Assembly: GCA_017433725.1 (NCBI GenBank)
Contig: JAFRGQ010000029.1
Location: 1-49,822 of the forward strand
Direction: 5' to 3'
Length of the DNA: 49,822 nucleotides
DNA from: Lachnospiraceae bacterium
GTDB lineage: Bacteria > Bacillota > Clostridia > Lachnospirales > Lachnospiraceae
Both the position numbers and the translations under genes were made by a program. The notes under the pieces are model-generated. The model was not told the origin of the DNA, did not search any database, and worked only from the letters and a program-made list of their open reading frames with translations. This document shows positions 27,721 to 36,586 of this stretch, piece after piece; position 1 is the first letter of the stretch, and each line of letters starts with the position of its first letter.

Positions 27721-28025
27721 TTCTGATTCATATATCGCGTCCATGGCGTATTGTTCTTCCCTGATATAAAATATAAGTAGATTACTAACATTTCCGCATT
27801 GTTTCGATTTCGGCCTTAAAGAGACATGCGGAAGTTTTAGCAGAATAGTGGCGTTTGTTTAAGATACGAAGCATATGCAGCAAGCAGGCAAATATCCTGT
27901 GCGGAGGGAAAAAACAGGCGTCTTCGAAATGTTATACGCAAAGAATGACACGAATTATTCAAATAAGATTCGTGAAGTACAATGTTGCGCAAATATCTAA
28001 AAACTACTATGAAGGAGGTTACACC

Positions 28026-30836
28026 ATGTACGAAAAACTTTTTGAGAAGGGGCGTATCGGGAACGTCGAGCTAAAGAACCGTCTCGTTATGACCCCAATG
28101 GGAACAAACTTAGCTGAACTTGACGGAACCGTCGGTCCCGCAATGCTTGCCTATTTTGAAGCAAGAGCAAAGGGCGGATGCGGTCTCATCATGCCCGAGA
28201 TCTGCAAGGTCAATGAGAAGACCGGCGTGGGCATGTTCCGCCAGATCGCCGCTACCAGCGACCGTCACATTCCGTCACTGGCAAAACTCGCAGCAACGGT
28301 TCATAAATACGGAAGCAAGATTTTCATTCAGCTTCATCACCCAGGCCGTGAGGGCGTCTCCTCCCTGATCGGCGGACAGCCATGCGTCTCCGCATCGGAC
28401 CGTATGTGCAATGTGTCCAAGCAGGAGACCCGTCCGATGACACTGGATGAGATCCATGAGCTGGTAGAACAGTTCGGAGATGCGGCACTGCGCTGCAAGA
28501 AGGCCGGCATCGACGGAGTGGAGCTTCACTGCGCACACGGCTACCTGCTGCAGCAGTTCCTCTCCCCGTATACCAACAAGAGAACGGATGAATATGGCGG
28601 AAGTTTCGAGAACCGTATGAGACTGGTTCTTGAGATCATCGAGGACATTCGCAAAAAGTGCGGCAAGGACTTCGTTCTCGGATGCCGCGTGTCCGTAGAT
28701 GAATTCCTGAACACAATCGGCGTCACGGAAGATTACATCCATATCGAGGATGGTATCCGTATCGTCAAGACGATGGAAGCAGCAGGTATTGATTTCGTCG
28801 ACGTCAGCTGCGCGCTCTATGAGACAGGTCTCATGGCGATTGAACCGATTTCCTTCCCGCAGGGCTGGAGAAAAGATTTCATCAAGGCTGTTCGTGACAA
28901 TGTAAAGATCCCGGTCATCGGCGTTTCCGCTATCCGTGAGCCGGCCGTTGCAGAAGCCTTCCTGGAAGGCGGAGTTGTTGACTTCGTCGGCATGGGCAGA
29001 ACATGGCTTGCCGATCCGGAATGGGGCATCAAAGTACAGCAGGGCAGAGAGAGCGAGCTGAAGAAATGTATCAACTGCCTCAGATGCTTCGAGACACTGA
29101 TGAGCCTGAACGCACAGGGACTTCCGCTGGAATGCGCTGTCAATCCGCTCACATGTAATGAAAAGCGCTATGGCGATCTGGAACCGGATACACAGGGACA
29201 CAAAGTCGTTGTTGTCGGCGGCGGCCCGGGTGGCATGATGGCTGCAGAGACCCTCGCAAAGAGAGGAATCAAGACGGTCCTCATCGACCGTCAGGAAGCT
29301 CTCGGCGGCACGGTCAATCTTGCCAAGCTGCCTCCGCTCAAAGAGAGAATGGAGTGGATCGCAGATTACTACAGAGACAGTTTCGGAAAACTCGGCGTTG
29401 AGGTACAGCTCGGAAAAGAGGCGACGGCTGAGGATATCATTGCTATGGAGCCGGATGCAGTTATTCTTGCGACCGGATCCAAATCCATCATACCGAAGAG
29501 CATTCCGGGCGTAGATGGCGCAAATGTTTACACCATCGAGGAAGTTCTTACCGGCAAGAAGGATATCAGCGGCAAATCCGTCGCCATGATCGGAGCCGGA
29601 CTTACAGGCCTCGAGACCGGTGAGTTCCTTGGGGCGAAGGGATGTCATGTGACATTTGTCGATATGCTTAAGGCAGCGGGCACAAATGCCTACAAGAACA
29701 ATGTTCTGGACATCATGACCAGGTTAAGGAAAATGGACATCGCCTGGGCTCTCGGCCATGCCCTCAAAGAAATCACGCCGGATGGCGTAATCGTCGAAAA
29801 TGTCGATACTCAGGAAGAGAAAAAGATCGAAGCGGAAGCAGTGGTTCTTTCTCTCGGATATCGGGCTGATCAGAGCCTTAAGGCAGCGCTCGAGGAGAAG
29901 GGAATTCCGGTCAAGCTGGTCGGCTCCGCAATTAAGGACGGAGTGATCGCACCCGCAACGAGGACAGGCTATGAAGTCGCGGCAGGTCTTTTCAAGGCGC
30001 CGAAGCCGAGCTTCGTGCTTAGCGACGATGAGGTGAAGAATTTTGCGAAGATTTCCGATATGCGTGGACAGGAAGGCGTTTATCTCGCATTCCTCACACG
30101 TCCGGAGGTAGTGCGTGAGCTTCTGCCTGAGCCGCTTGAGCCATTTTCCGTTCCGGTCGTGACGCTTTCTGTGTGCCATATAAAGGATCCAACATTTGCA
30201 GATAACTACTATGAGACGATTCTCGGCATTTACTGTACATATAAGGGACAACTCGGCATGTATCCGATCAGCCTGCTCCTCGGCGGACAGGGCGCGGAGA
30301 TGGCGACACAGCTCGGACGTGACAATTCTGCGATTCCGAAGAAGCTGGATGCGGAATTTGTCATCAGGAAAAACGGAACGAAGGTTGAAGTAGGCGTAGT
30401 GAGAAGAGGAGCTCAGATCGTCAAGATCGAGATGGAGCTGGGCGGCTACAATCATCCGCTTACACACGTTCTGTTCCAGGCACCGGCTCCGGGTAAGAAG
30501 ACAGCCGGAAGCGGGTATTACTTCCACTTTGACCGCCTGCCGGATGAGAACGGCGTATGGAGATTTACGAATACCTGCCTGATCCGGAACATCGTGAACT
30601 ATACCTATGACGCATGGACACCGGGCTTCATCACAAAGCTTGAGATCAATTCCAGCAAGGATGATCCGTGGGGATGCGTTCCGGTCGAGACTATCGTCGG
30701 CGGTGCGTATGCGGAGAACAATCTGCTGATTACTGCGCTTCAGAAGCTGGAGGATGTGGATGCGGAGAAGCTTATGCCGAAGATCCTGCCGGCGTGGTAT
30801 GACAAGACGACGTTCATGGAGACGGGACGGAAGTAA
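28026..30836 (+). CDS. Old-yellow-enzyme-type FMN/Fe-S/FAD oxidoreductase fused to an acetoacetate-decarboxylase-like domain
   Basis: 936 residues from ATG 28026 (AAGGAGG 7 bp upstream; the frame is open further upstream but has no ribosome site). Residues 1-345 are an FMN barrel (QLHHPGR at 102-108; HCAHGYLLQQFLSPYTNKR). The Fe-S cysteines are C348, C351, C354 and C370 (CINCLRCF). About 390-650 is a FAD/NADH-binding region with GGGPGG and GAGLTG, as in 2,4-dienoyl-CoA reductase and BaiCD-type enoate reductases. About 665-936 resembles acetoacetate decarboxylase: IPKKL holds K772-K773, matching the Schiff-base Lys pair. It probably reduces a conjugated double bond and then decarboxylates or rearranges the product. 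The substrate is unknown. Confidence 0.85.
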   Translation: MYEKLFEKGRIGNVELKNRLVMTPMGTNLAELDGTVGPAMLAYFEARAKGGCGLIMPEICKVNEKTGVGMFRQIAATSDRHIPSLAKLAATVHKYGSKIFIQLHHPGREGVSSLIGGQPCVSASDRMCNVSKQETRPMTLDEIHELVEQFGDAALRCKKAGIDGVELHCAHGYLLQQFLSPYTNKRTDEYGGSFENRMRLVLEIIEDIRKKCGKDFVLGCRVSVDEFLNTIGVTEDYIHIEDGIRIVKTMEAAGIDFVDVSCALYETGLMAIEPISFPQGWRKDFIKAVRDNVKIPVIGVSAIREPAVAEAFLEGGVVDFVGMGRTWLADPEWGIKVQQGRESELKKCINCLRCFETLMSLNAQGLPLECAVNPLTCNEKRYGDLEPDTQGHKVVVVGGGPGGMMAAETLAKRGIKTVLIDRQEALGGTVNLAKLPPLKERMEWIADYYRDSFGKLGVEVQLGKEATAEDIIAMEPDAVILATGSKSIIPKSIPGVDGANVYTIEEVLTGKKDISGKSVAMIGAGLTGLETGEFLGAKGCHVTFVDMLKAAGTNAYKNNVLDIMTRLRKMDIAWALGHALKEITPDGVIVENVDTQEEKKIEAEAVVLSLGYRADQSLKAALEEKGIPVKLVGSAIKDGVIAPATRTGYEVAAGLFKAPKPSFVLSDDEVKNFAKISDMRGQEGVYLAFLTRPEVVRELLPEPLEPFSVPVVTLSVCHIKDPTFADNYYETILGIYCTYKGQLGMYPISLLLGGQGAEMATQLGRDNSAIPKKLDAEFVIRKNGTKVEVGVVRRGAQIVKIEMELGGYNHPLTHVLFQAPAPGKKTAGSGYYFHFDRLPDENGVWRFTNTCLIRNIVNYTYDAWTPGFITKLEINSSKDDPWGCVPVETIVGGAYAENNLLITALQKLEDVDAEKLMPKILPAWYDKTTFMETGRK

Positions 30837-30898
30837 GAGCGGAGATTTTGGCGACTTGGTATGATTAGACGTCGTTCACGTAGACGGGACGTAAGTAA
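30793..30898 (+). repeat. Decaying tandem copy of the 3' end of the flavoenzyme gene
   Basis: The last 44 bp of the gene (TGGTATGACAAGACGACGTT through the stop) are repeated about 60 bp later as TTGGTATGATTAGACGTCGT and onward to GGGACGTAAGTAA, with several substitutions and an in-frame stop. It lies before the SDR ribosome site. Confidence 0.8.
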
Positions 30899-30934
30899 AA
30901 ATGTCTTAAATATGTAGATACGAGGTGGACTAAA

Positions 30935-31816
30935 ATGAAAGAATTTAAGGGTAAAACAGCATTAATAACCGGTGCAGCATATGGCTTCGGCAAAGAATTC
31001 GTCAAGCAGGCTGCAATGCGGGGTATGAAGATCGTAGCGGTTGACATCATGGGAGACGAGCTTGCTAAGCTGGAAGATATCGCAAAGGAGTGCGGAGCAG
31101 AAGATATCACACTCATTACTGCCGATGTGGGAATCTACGAGGAGACGGAAAAAGTCGTAAATACGGCGCTTGAGAAGTATGGCACAATCGATATTCTTAT
31201 GAATAATGCGGGCGTTGCAGTACCGGGCAACGGTTATAACCTGCCGCTTCGCGACTGGGAGTGGATCGTCCAGACCAACTTTATGTCTCACGTGTATTTC
31301 ATGAGACAGGTCATCCCGATCATGATCAAGCAGGGCACACATTGCAACATTATGAACACATGCTCTGTCGCCGGCGTCATCAACTGGATCGGAATGGTTC
31401 CGTATTATGCTACCAAGCATGCCGCTGTGGCTCTTGCCGAGAGTATCAACTACGAGCTGCAGGCTATCGGAGCCGATATCGCGATGGGCGTATTCTGCCC
31501 GGGCTATGTCCAGACCAATCTTGACCACAGCGAGTGGTATCGTCCGGAACGCTTTAAGGATGATACCGATCCGTACTATCAGAGCGAAGAGTTCAAGAAG
31601 GGCCAGGCAGAGGCGAAGCATGTAATCGAGACCGGTCTTCCGATCGAGGGACATGCCGAGCAGGTATGGGAGGCAATCGAAGAGGATCGCTTCTATGTGC
31701 TTCCGCATGAGAAGTATGACGGCTTCCTCAAGCTGCAGACGGCAGAGAAGCTCCAGAGAAAGAGCCCGAATCTCAAGGAGGTCATGGCGCTTTTGAAGGG
31801 CGGAGCGAATAAGTAA
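30935..31816 (+). CDS. Short-chain dehydrogenase/reductase (SDR)
   Basis: 293 residues. TGAAYGFG (13-20) is the nucleotide-binding loop, NNAG follows near 91, and the catalytic set is the Ser in NTCSVAG, Y157 and K161 (YYATK). An Asp after the second strand (VDIMG) suggests NAD+ preference (inference). The C-terminal tail is longer than in the 250-residue classical type. It follows the flavoenzyme by 98 bp and probably works in the same pathway on a hydroxyl or keto group, as BaiA does with BaiCD in bile-acid metabolism (analogy only). Confidence 0.92.
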   Translation: MKEFKGKTALITGAAYGFGKEFVKQAAMRGMKIVAVDIMGDELAKLEDIAKECGAEDITLITADVGIYEETEKVVNTALEKYGTIDILMNNAGVAVPGNGYNLPLRDWEWIVQTNFMSHVYFMRQVIPIMIKQGTHCNIMNTCSVAGVINWIGMVPYYATKHAAVALAESINYELQAIGADIAMGVFCPGYVQTNLDHSEWYRPERFKDDTDPYYQSEEFKKGQAEAKHVIETGLPIEGHAEQVWEAIEEDRFYVLPHEKYDGFLKLQTAEKLQRKSPNLKEVMALLKGGANK

Positions 31817-31876
31817 GGGATAGCCTGCTCCGCGAGCGGGGCATGGAAAAATAGTACAACCGGGTCTGAAATAGTA

Positions 31877-31930
31877 CAGCCGGGTATGGCAGGATTTGTA
31901 TTCAAAATCGGCCATATCCGGCTGTTTTTG
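31877..31930 (+). terminator. Intrinsic terminator after the SDR gene
   Basis: CAGCCGG-G-TATGG pairs with CCATA-T-CCGGCTG, followed by TTTTTG. It ends the flavoenzyme-SDR transcript. Confidence 0.85.
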
Positions 31931-31945
31931 CGTAAGGATCGGGCG

Positions 31946-32351
31946 TTACCGAAGTGAGAGCAAGAATGTCGTTTACTTCGGTAAAATCCGTCAGCCGGGA
32001 GTCAATTCAAGACAGATTACGGAAGCAGGAGAAGAAATCTCGATTACTTCCGTAAATGTCGCACCCCAGCGAGAAAAAAGCAAGCCAGATTACGGAAGTA
32101 AAAGCAAGAATGCCGATTACTTCCGTAATATTCGTCAGCCGACATTCAACTCAAACCGAAAATTACGGAAGCAGGAGAAGAAATCTCGATTACTTCCGTA
32201 AATGTCGCACCCCAGCGAGAAAAAAGCAAGCCAGGATTACGGAAGTAGAAGCAAAAATGGAGATTACTTCCGTAAATGTCGAGCTCCTGCCAGAAAAAGC
32301 CGGACAAGATTACGGAAGTAAAAGAAAAAATCCCGTTTACTTCCGTAATTT
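31946..32351. repeat. Hairpin array 2: six units of about 73 bp
   Basis: Units start at 31946, 32017, 32090, 32163, 32237 and 32310. The first has arms TTACCGAAGT/ACTTCGGTAA as in array 1; the other five have TTACGGAAG and CTTCCGTAA, a paired change that keeps the stem. Hairpins are about 37 bp with linkers of about 36 bp (AATGTCGCACCCCAGCGAG and variants). Short open frames across it are chance products of the repetition. Confidence 0.92.
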
Positions 32352-32360
32352 GCTCCTCCA

Positions 32361-32430
32361 GGGTCAGGCGACCATGCTTGCATGGTCATCTGACCCGCCA
32401 ATCAAAGTTTGAAAGTTTACTTTCAAACTT
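32361..32430. other. Two strong hairpins at the end of array 2
   Basis: GGGTCAG-GC-GACCATG (32361-32376) pairs with CATGGTC-AT-CTGACCC (32381-32396). Then AAGTTTGAAAG (32405-32415) pairs with CTTTCAAACTT (32420-32430) across four bases. Neither has a T run. They lie about 170 bp before the thymidine kinase start, so they could be leader structures or the end of the array. Confidence 0.7.
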
Positions 32431-32603
32431 CCACCCCTCCACATCCGGCTCCCATTGATGTTTGCAGGATATAACAAATCAAGGTATACTTTACTATAGA
32501 ATACTTCGTATTTATACAGTTCTTCAGCAACCACAAACCCCGCACCCGCTCCTCAAAGGAGCGACTCAGCCTTCTCACGCAGAAGGATACAAAGGACAAA
32601 GAC

Positions 32604-33227
32604 ATGGCAAGACTCTATTTCCGATACGGCGCAATGGGCTCCTCCAAGACCGCCAACGCGCTGATGGTCAGATACAATTACATTGAAAAGAATCAGCATC
32701 CGGTCCTGCTGAAACCGCGGACCGACACCAGAGACGGCGAGACCATCGTGAAGTCAAGAATCGGTCTTCAGGCAGAGTGCGTGTTCGTGGATGACTTCCT
32801 CGGCGATATGCCAAAGCCGGGAAGCCGCGCCAGGGTCGGACTGGAGAGCCATGACATAGCAGCGGTCATCGTCGATGAAGCGCAATTCCTCACGGAAGAA
32901 CAGGTCGACATGCTGTCTGACATAGTAGACATATACGATGTTCCCGTGCTTTGCTACGGGCTTCGGACAGACTTCACGGGACACTTTTTTGAGGGAGCCC
33001 GCAGACTCATGGAGATTGCGGATGTGATAGAAGAGGTGCCTACTGTATGCTGGTGCGGGCGGCGCGCGCAGTATAACGCGAGAGTGAAAGACGGAATGAT
33101 TGTACGAACCGGTGAGCAGGTCATGCTCGGGGGAAATGAATCTTACGTGTCCCTGTGCAGAAGACATTTTAAGGAAGGAAAATTGTCGGAGGTTCAGAAC
33201 TCTATTGCTTTTAAAATGCAGAGGTAG
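32604..33227 (+). CDS. tdk: Thymidine kinase
   Basis: 207 residues, type II (tetrameric, zinc-binding) thymidine kinase. GAMGSSKT at residues 9-16 is the P-loop, VIVDEAQF carries the catalytic Glu, and the lasso/zinc part has CWC and CRRH. It makes dTMP from thymidine and ATP in salvage. AAAGGAC is 6-10 bp before the ATG. It stands alone after the hairpin array. Confidence 0.95.
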   Translation: MARLYFRYGAMGSSKTANALMVRYNYIEKNQHPVLLKPRTDTRDGETIVKSRIGLQAECVFVDDFLGDMPKPGSRARVGLESHDIAAVIVDEAQFLTEEQVDMLSDIVDIYDVPVLCYGLRTDFTGHFFEGARRLMEIADVIEEVPTVCWCGRRAQYNARVKDGMIVRTGEQVMLGGNESYVSLCRRHFKEGKLSEVQNSIAFKMQR

Positions 33228-33337
33228 TATTATCTAATTAATGCCATATAATATATAAAATATACAGAAAATTATAGAAAAATATATGAGCTACATGACT
33301 TTTAGGTGTATGAATTACAATTGATGGAGGAAATCAT

Positions 33338-34132
33338 ATGGGACTGATTGCCGCAATCATCACAGCCATAATCTGTACCGTCGTGTATGTCAGAATGTAT
33401 AAGAGGGAGCTTCCGGAACCCGCCGGAGTAAAGAGAGCTGCCATTCCGGTCGTATTCGGCGTGCTGGCCGTCATCCTGGTAGCGCCGGTAACCATCATCA
33501 TATCATTATCGACCAGGAAGCTTTTGGGAACTTCGATTAAAGAATTCTTACCGTCGCCTATTCTGTCAGCCCTTGTTCAGGCTTTTCTGCTGGCCGGTTT
33601 TACAGAAGAATTTGTCAAGTTCCTGATGTTTCTGATAACGATAAAGATCGTCAAACCCGGAAATGTCTATGAATATGGTATGTTCTGTGCAGGCATCGGT
33701 TGCGGCTTTACAGTTCTTGAGGATCTCTTCTACGGAGCCACCAACCCTATAACAGCAGTGACCCGCTTATTCTTTTTCGCAATGCATATGATGTTCGGAC
33801 TTCTGATGGGCATACACCTGGGACTCGCCAAATACAGCAAGAGGGAGGGACTCAAGGATGCCGGGAAACATATTTTCCTTGCCTTTTTCCTGCCGGTCCT
33901 GTGGCACACCATATTCGACTCAGTGACGACTGTAAATCCCGCATTGAATTCGAATGACGATATTATTCAGATGGTAGGAATTATCGTCGCACTGATCGTC
34001 ATGGCTATCTCGATCACGCTGCAGTTCGTACTTCTTATACGATTTAAGAAGAAGACGGCAGAATATTGCGGCATGATGGTGACGGATCCTGAACCCGAAG
34101 ACGTTTACAGAAACGGAGAAGAGAATGGATAA
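33338..34132 (+). CDS. PrsW family intramembrane metalloprotease
   Basis: 264 residues with about seven helices. EEFVKF near residue 90, GFTVLEDLFY, HMMFGLLMG and WHTIFD are the Glu/His motifs of the PrsW/CPBP superfamily. In B. subtilis PrsW cleaves an anti-sigma factor, but no anti-sigma gene is present here. TGGAGGAAATC gives a good ribosome site. It overlaps the next gene by 8 bp, so the two are translationally coupled. The 110-bp AT-rich gap upstream should hold the operon promoter. Confidence 0.9.
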   Translation: MGLIAAIITAIICTVVYVRMYKRELPEPAGVKRAAIPVVFGVLAVILVAPVTIIISLSTRKLLGTSIKEFLPSPILSALVQAFLLAGFTEEFVKFLMFLITIKIVKPGNVYEYGMFCAGIGCGFTVLEDLFYGATNPITAVTRLFFFAMHMMFGLLMGIHLGLAKYSKREGLKDAGKHIFLAFFLPVLWHTIFDSVTTVNPALNSNDDIIQMVGIIVALIVMAISITLQFVLLIRFKKKTAEYCGMMVTDPEPEDVYRNGEENG

Positions 34133-34895
34133 AAAAAGAATATTTTTAATTGTACAATCCACCCTCTGTGTGGTGATTGCCCTGATGCTTGCCATAGCAG
34201 CAATCGGTATATACAGGGAAGGCCTGGCCTTGAAAGCGGCCGATCCCCTGAGCTGGATCTATACCCGTGAGAAAGCGGCCGCGGCACTGGTGCCTGTTCT
34301 GCCTCTCATAATCCTGAGTCTGATCATGACCATTGTGGGACTTGTTATGGGAATTCGGGATGAAGAAGGACATAAGATTGTGAAGGACACCGAGTGGCTG
34401 AGGGATATGACCGCTGACCGGGTAGCTTCTGCGAGTGATGAAATGAAGGCGGAGAGGGCGAAACAGAAGAAAATATTCTATGCCGGCTGGGCTGTATTTG
34501 CACTCTCCATGATTCCGATTTTGCTCTATATTGCGAACGGAGACCATTTTCCGAACGGTGATCTGGAGAGTATGTTCCTCTCACTGATCGCCCATATCCT
34601 TCCATGGATTGCGATCGGTTTTGCTGCACTGATGATTTCTTCCGTCCTGCAGGAAAAGAGTATGCAGCGTGAGATTGCATTTGCAAAAGAGCAGATCAAA
34701 TCAGAGAAAGAAAACAATATCAAGCCCGTTGCCAAAAAGAAAGAACAGGACGTGTACAGCAGACTGAAGATCTTTCGTATCGCACTGCTGGTTCTCGCAT
34801 GCGTGCTGATCGTTGCGGGCGTCTTCAACGGAAGCGCCAACGATGTATTTGGCAAGGCGGTAAATATTTGCACGGAGTGTATCGGCCTTGGATAA
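34125..34895 (+). CDS. Membrane protein with CD1871A-like CXXC tail
   Basis: 256 residues: two N-terminal helices (about 7-27 and 54-76), a charged segment, two middle helices (about 120-140 and 150-175), a Lys-rich loop, and a final helix followed by FGKAVNICTECIGLG. That end matches the small CD1871A-type CXXC proteins that accompany NapH/TlpA redox genes in Clostridia; here it is fused to a larger membrane protein. The CXXC pair suggests redox or metal contact with the next gene's product. It overlaps both neighbours by 8 bp. Confidence 0.75.
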   Translation: MDKKRIFLIVQSTLCVVIALMLAIAAIGIYREGLALKAADPLSWIYTREKAAAALVPVLPLIILSLIMTIVGLVMGIRDEEGHKIVKDTEWLRDMTADRVASASDEMKAERAKQKKIFYAGWAVFALSMIPILLYIANGDHFPNGDLESMFLSLIAHILPWIAIGFAALMISSVLQEKSMQREIAFAKEQIKSEKENNIKPVAKKKEQDVYSRLKIFRIALLVLACVLIVAGVFNGSANDVFGKAVNICTECIGLG

Positions 34896-36381
34896 TAAGA
34901 ATACAATGAATGCAGGATGGCAGAGTCTCCGTCCATCGAAAAGAAGACTCATTCAGCTTTACAGCGCGTTGCTGCATAACGCGCATCTGAAAGGTTTTAT
35001 TGTCGGTGAAATTTATCAGGGTAATGCTAAATATGCGTGTGTTCCGGGCTTTAACTGTTATTCCTGCCCCGGAGCGATCGGTGCCTGTCCGCTCGGCGCG
35101 CTCCAGAACGCGCTGGCTTCTACCGGACATCGCGCCGGATGGTATATGATGGGTATCATCCTGCTTTTCGGAGTGACGCTGGGACGGACAATATGCGGAT
35201 GGCTATGCCCGCTGGGCCTCCTGCAGGAGCTTTTGCATAAGATCCCGACGTTCAAACTTAAGAAGAATCGATTGACAAGAGCACTGTCATGGCTGAAATA
35301 TGTGGTGCTGGCGGTATTTGTTGTGGCGATTCCGCTCTGGTATGGAGTGAAACATGATATTCCGGTACCGGGATTTTGCAAATACATCTGCCCCGCAGGT
35401 ACCTTCGGCGGCGCGGTCGCACTGCTCTCCAATCCCAACAATACGGGGCTTTTTGGCATGCTGGGCGTTCTCTTTACACGCAAATTCGTGATTTTGACAG
35501 TTATCGCTCTGACCTGCATCTTTTGCTATCGCAGCTTCTGCCGTTTTCTCTGTCCTCTTGGAGCTATTTACGGGCTTTTTAATCGGTTCTGTCTTGTTGG
35601 CGTGCGGGTCGAAGCAAATCGCTGTAACGGCTGTGGCGCCTGTGTGATGAACTGCGGTATGGATGTGCGGCATGTGGGAGACCACGAATGCATCCATTGC
35701 GCGAAGTGTATGAATGTCTGCGCACAGAAAGCTATCTCTCTGAAAGCAGGAAAGGTGGTGCTCAGTGCTCCGGCGGATACGCGGCGCGAAGAGAAACCTT
35801 CTAATAACGGAAACAGCGGAAGAATTATTACCGGTGCTATGCTAGCTGTACTCTGTCTGGCTCTCGTGTGGTTCAATTTCCTCGACCCGGCTGTTCGGGC
35901 GGAAACGGGAACGCAGGGCGTACAGATCGGAACGGGTGAAGTAAGTACCGGCTATGACCCCGGTATGGAACTCGAGGACTTTACACTGACCTGCCTTGAC
36001 GGCACAGAATTCCATCTTGCGGATACACGGGGAAAGGTCGTCTTCATAAATCTGTGGGCAACATACTGCGGTCCATGTGTGCATGAGTTGCCGTATTTTA
36101 ACGAATTGTACAAGGAACACGAAGATGATATAGCCATGCTTGCCGTGCATTCTTCCATCGTGACGGATGACCCGGCAGAGTTCCTGAATGATAAGGGGTG
36201 GGAGATACCTTTTGCCGTCGACACGGATGATGACCTGCTTTGGAAAATTGTTAATGGTTCCTCGACCTTGCCTCAGACGATTGTAATGGATAAGGATGGT
36301 ATCGTTGTTTATAACCAGATAGGGTCCGTGACTCCGGAGATGCTCGAGGCGCTTTATGAGCAGGCAGAGCAGGGGTACTAG
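34888..36381 (+). CDS. NapH-like 4Fe-4S membrane protein fused to a TlpA-type thioredoxin domain
   Basis: 497 residues. The membrane part has paired Cys motifs (CGWLCPLG, CKYICPAG, CRFLCPLG) typical of NapH/YccM ferredoxin-like proteins. Two 4Fe-4S motifs follow (CNGCGACVMNC; CIHCAKCMNVC, about 245-290), then one helix (about 312-330) and an extracytoplasmic TlpA domain with WATYCGPC (C394, C397). It probably carries electrons across the membrane to the thioredoxin domain, reducing disulfides outside. I use TTG 34888, since GGAG lies upstream and it repeats the overlap of the previous pair; ATG 34906 has no ribosome site. Confidence 0.88.
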   Translation: MDNKNTMNAGWQSLRPSKRRLIQLYSALLHNAHLKGFIVGEIYQGNAKYACVPGFNCYSCPGAIGACPLGALQNALASTGHRAGWYMMGIILLFGVTLGRTICGWLCPLGLLQELLHKIPTFKLKKNRLTRALSWLKYVVLAVFVVAIPLWYGVKHDIPVPGFCKYICPAGTFGGAVALLSNPNNTGLFGMLGVLFTRKFVILTVIALTCIFCYRSFCRFLCPLGAIYGLFNRFCLVGVRVEANRCNGCGACVMNCGMDVRHVGDHECIHCAKCMNVCAQKAISLKAGKVVLSAPADTRREEKPSNNGNSGRIITGAMLAVLCLALVWFNFLDPAVRAETGTQGVQIGTGEVSTGYDPGMELEDFTLTCLDGTEFHLADTRGKVVFINLWATYCGPCVHELPYFNELYKEHEDDIAMLAVHSSIVTDDPAEFLNDKGWEIPFAVDTDDDLLWKIVNGSSTLPQTIVMDKDGIVVYNQIGSVTPEMLEALYEQAEQGY

Positions 36382-36388
36382 AATACGA

Positions 36389-36427
36389 ATACTTCCCGCG
36401 CGGAGACTCAATGTGCCGCGGAAGTAT
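36389..36427. other. Hairpin after the NapH-TlpA gene
   Basis: ATACTTCC-C-GCG pairs with CGCGGAAGTAT with one bulged base; no T run follows, so termination here is doubtful. Confidence 0.5.
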
Positions 36428-36495
36428 GAGTGATATAACATATCGGAAGTCGCGTAGTAATTAACGAAAAAGGTACATAAATGCACCGAATTATG

Positions 36496-36526
36496 ATTAT
36501 CAGATTCGTGAAGCGGTTCCGATAAG
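36496..36526. promoter_or_regulatory. Conserved upstream element, copy 1 (before small lipoprotein gene)
   Basis: ATTATCAGATTCGTGAAGCG and the following GTTCCGATAA match 43129-43158 before the glutathione peroxidase gene in most positions. The ends TTATC and GATAA are inverted. It may be a shared operator or an RNA hairpin. Confidence 0.45.
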
Positions 36527-36586
36527 ATTGATACAGAGGTACGGAAGCAGCAAATTCACACAGAAATAATTTTTAAGGAGGAAAAT

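Noticed and set aside
27855-28025. 57-codon N-terminal extension of the flavoenzyme
   Set aside because: No ribosome site exists there, while AAGGAGG lies 7 bp before ATG 28026 and the barrel starts at once.
28275-29648. 457-codon minus-strand frame inside the flavoenzyme gene
   Set aside because: It is fully antisense to a gene with clear motifs, so it is a shadow frame.
31896-32412. Overlapping short plus-strand frames in hairpin array 2
   Set aside because: They arise from the repeat; the period of 73 shifts frame each unit and there is no ribosome site.
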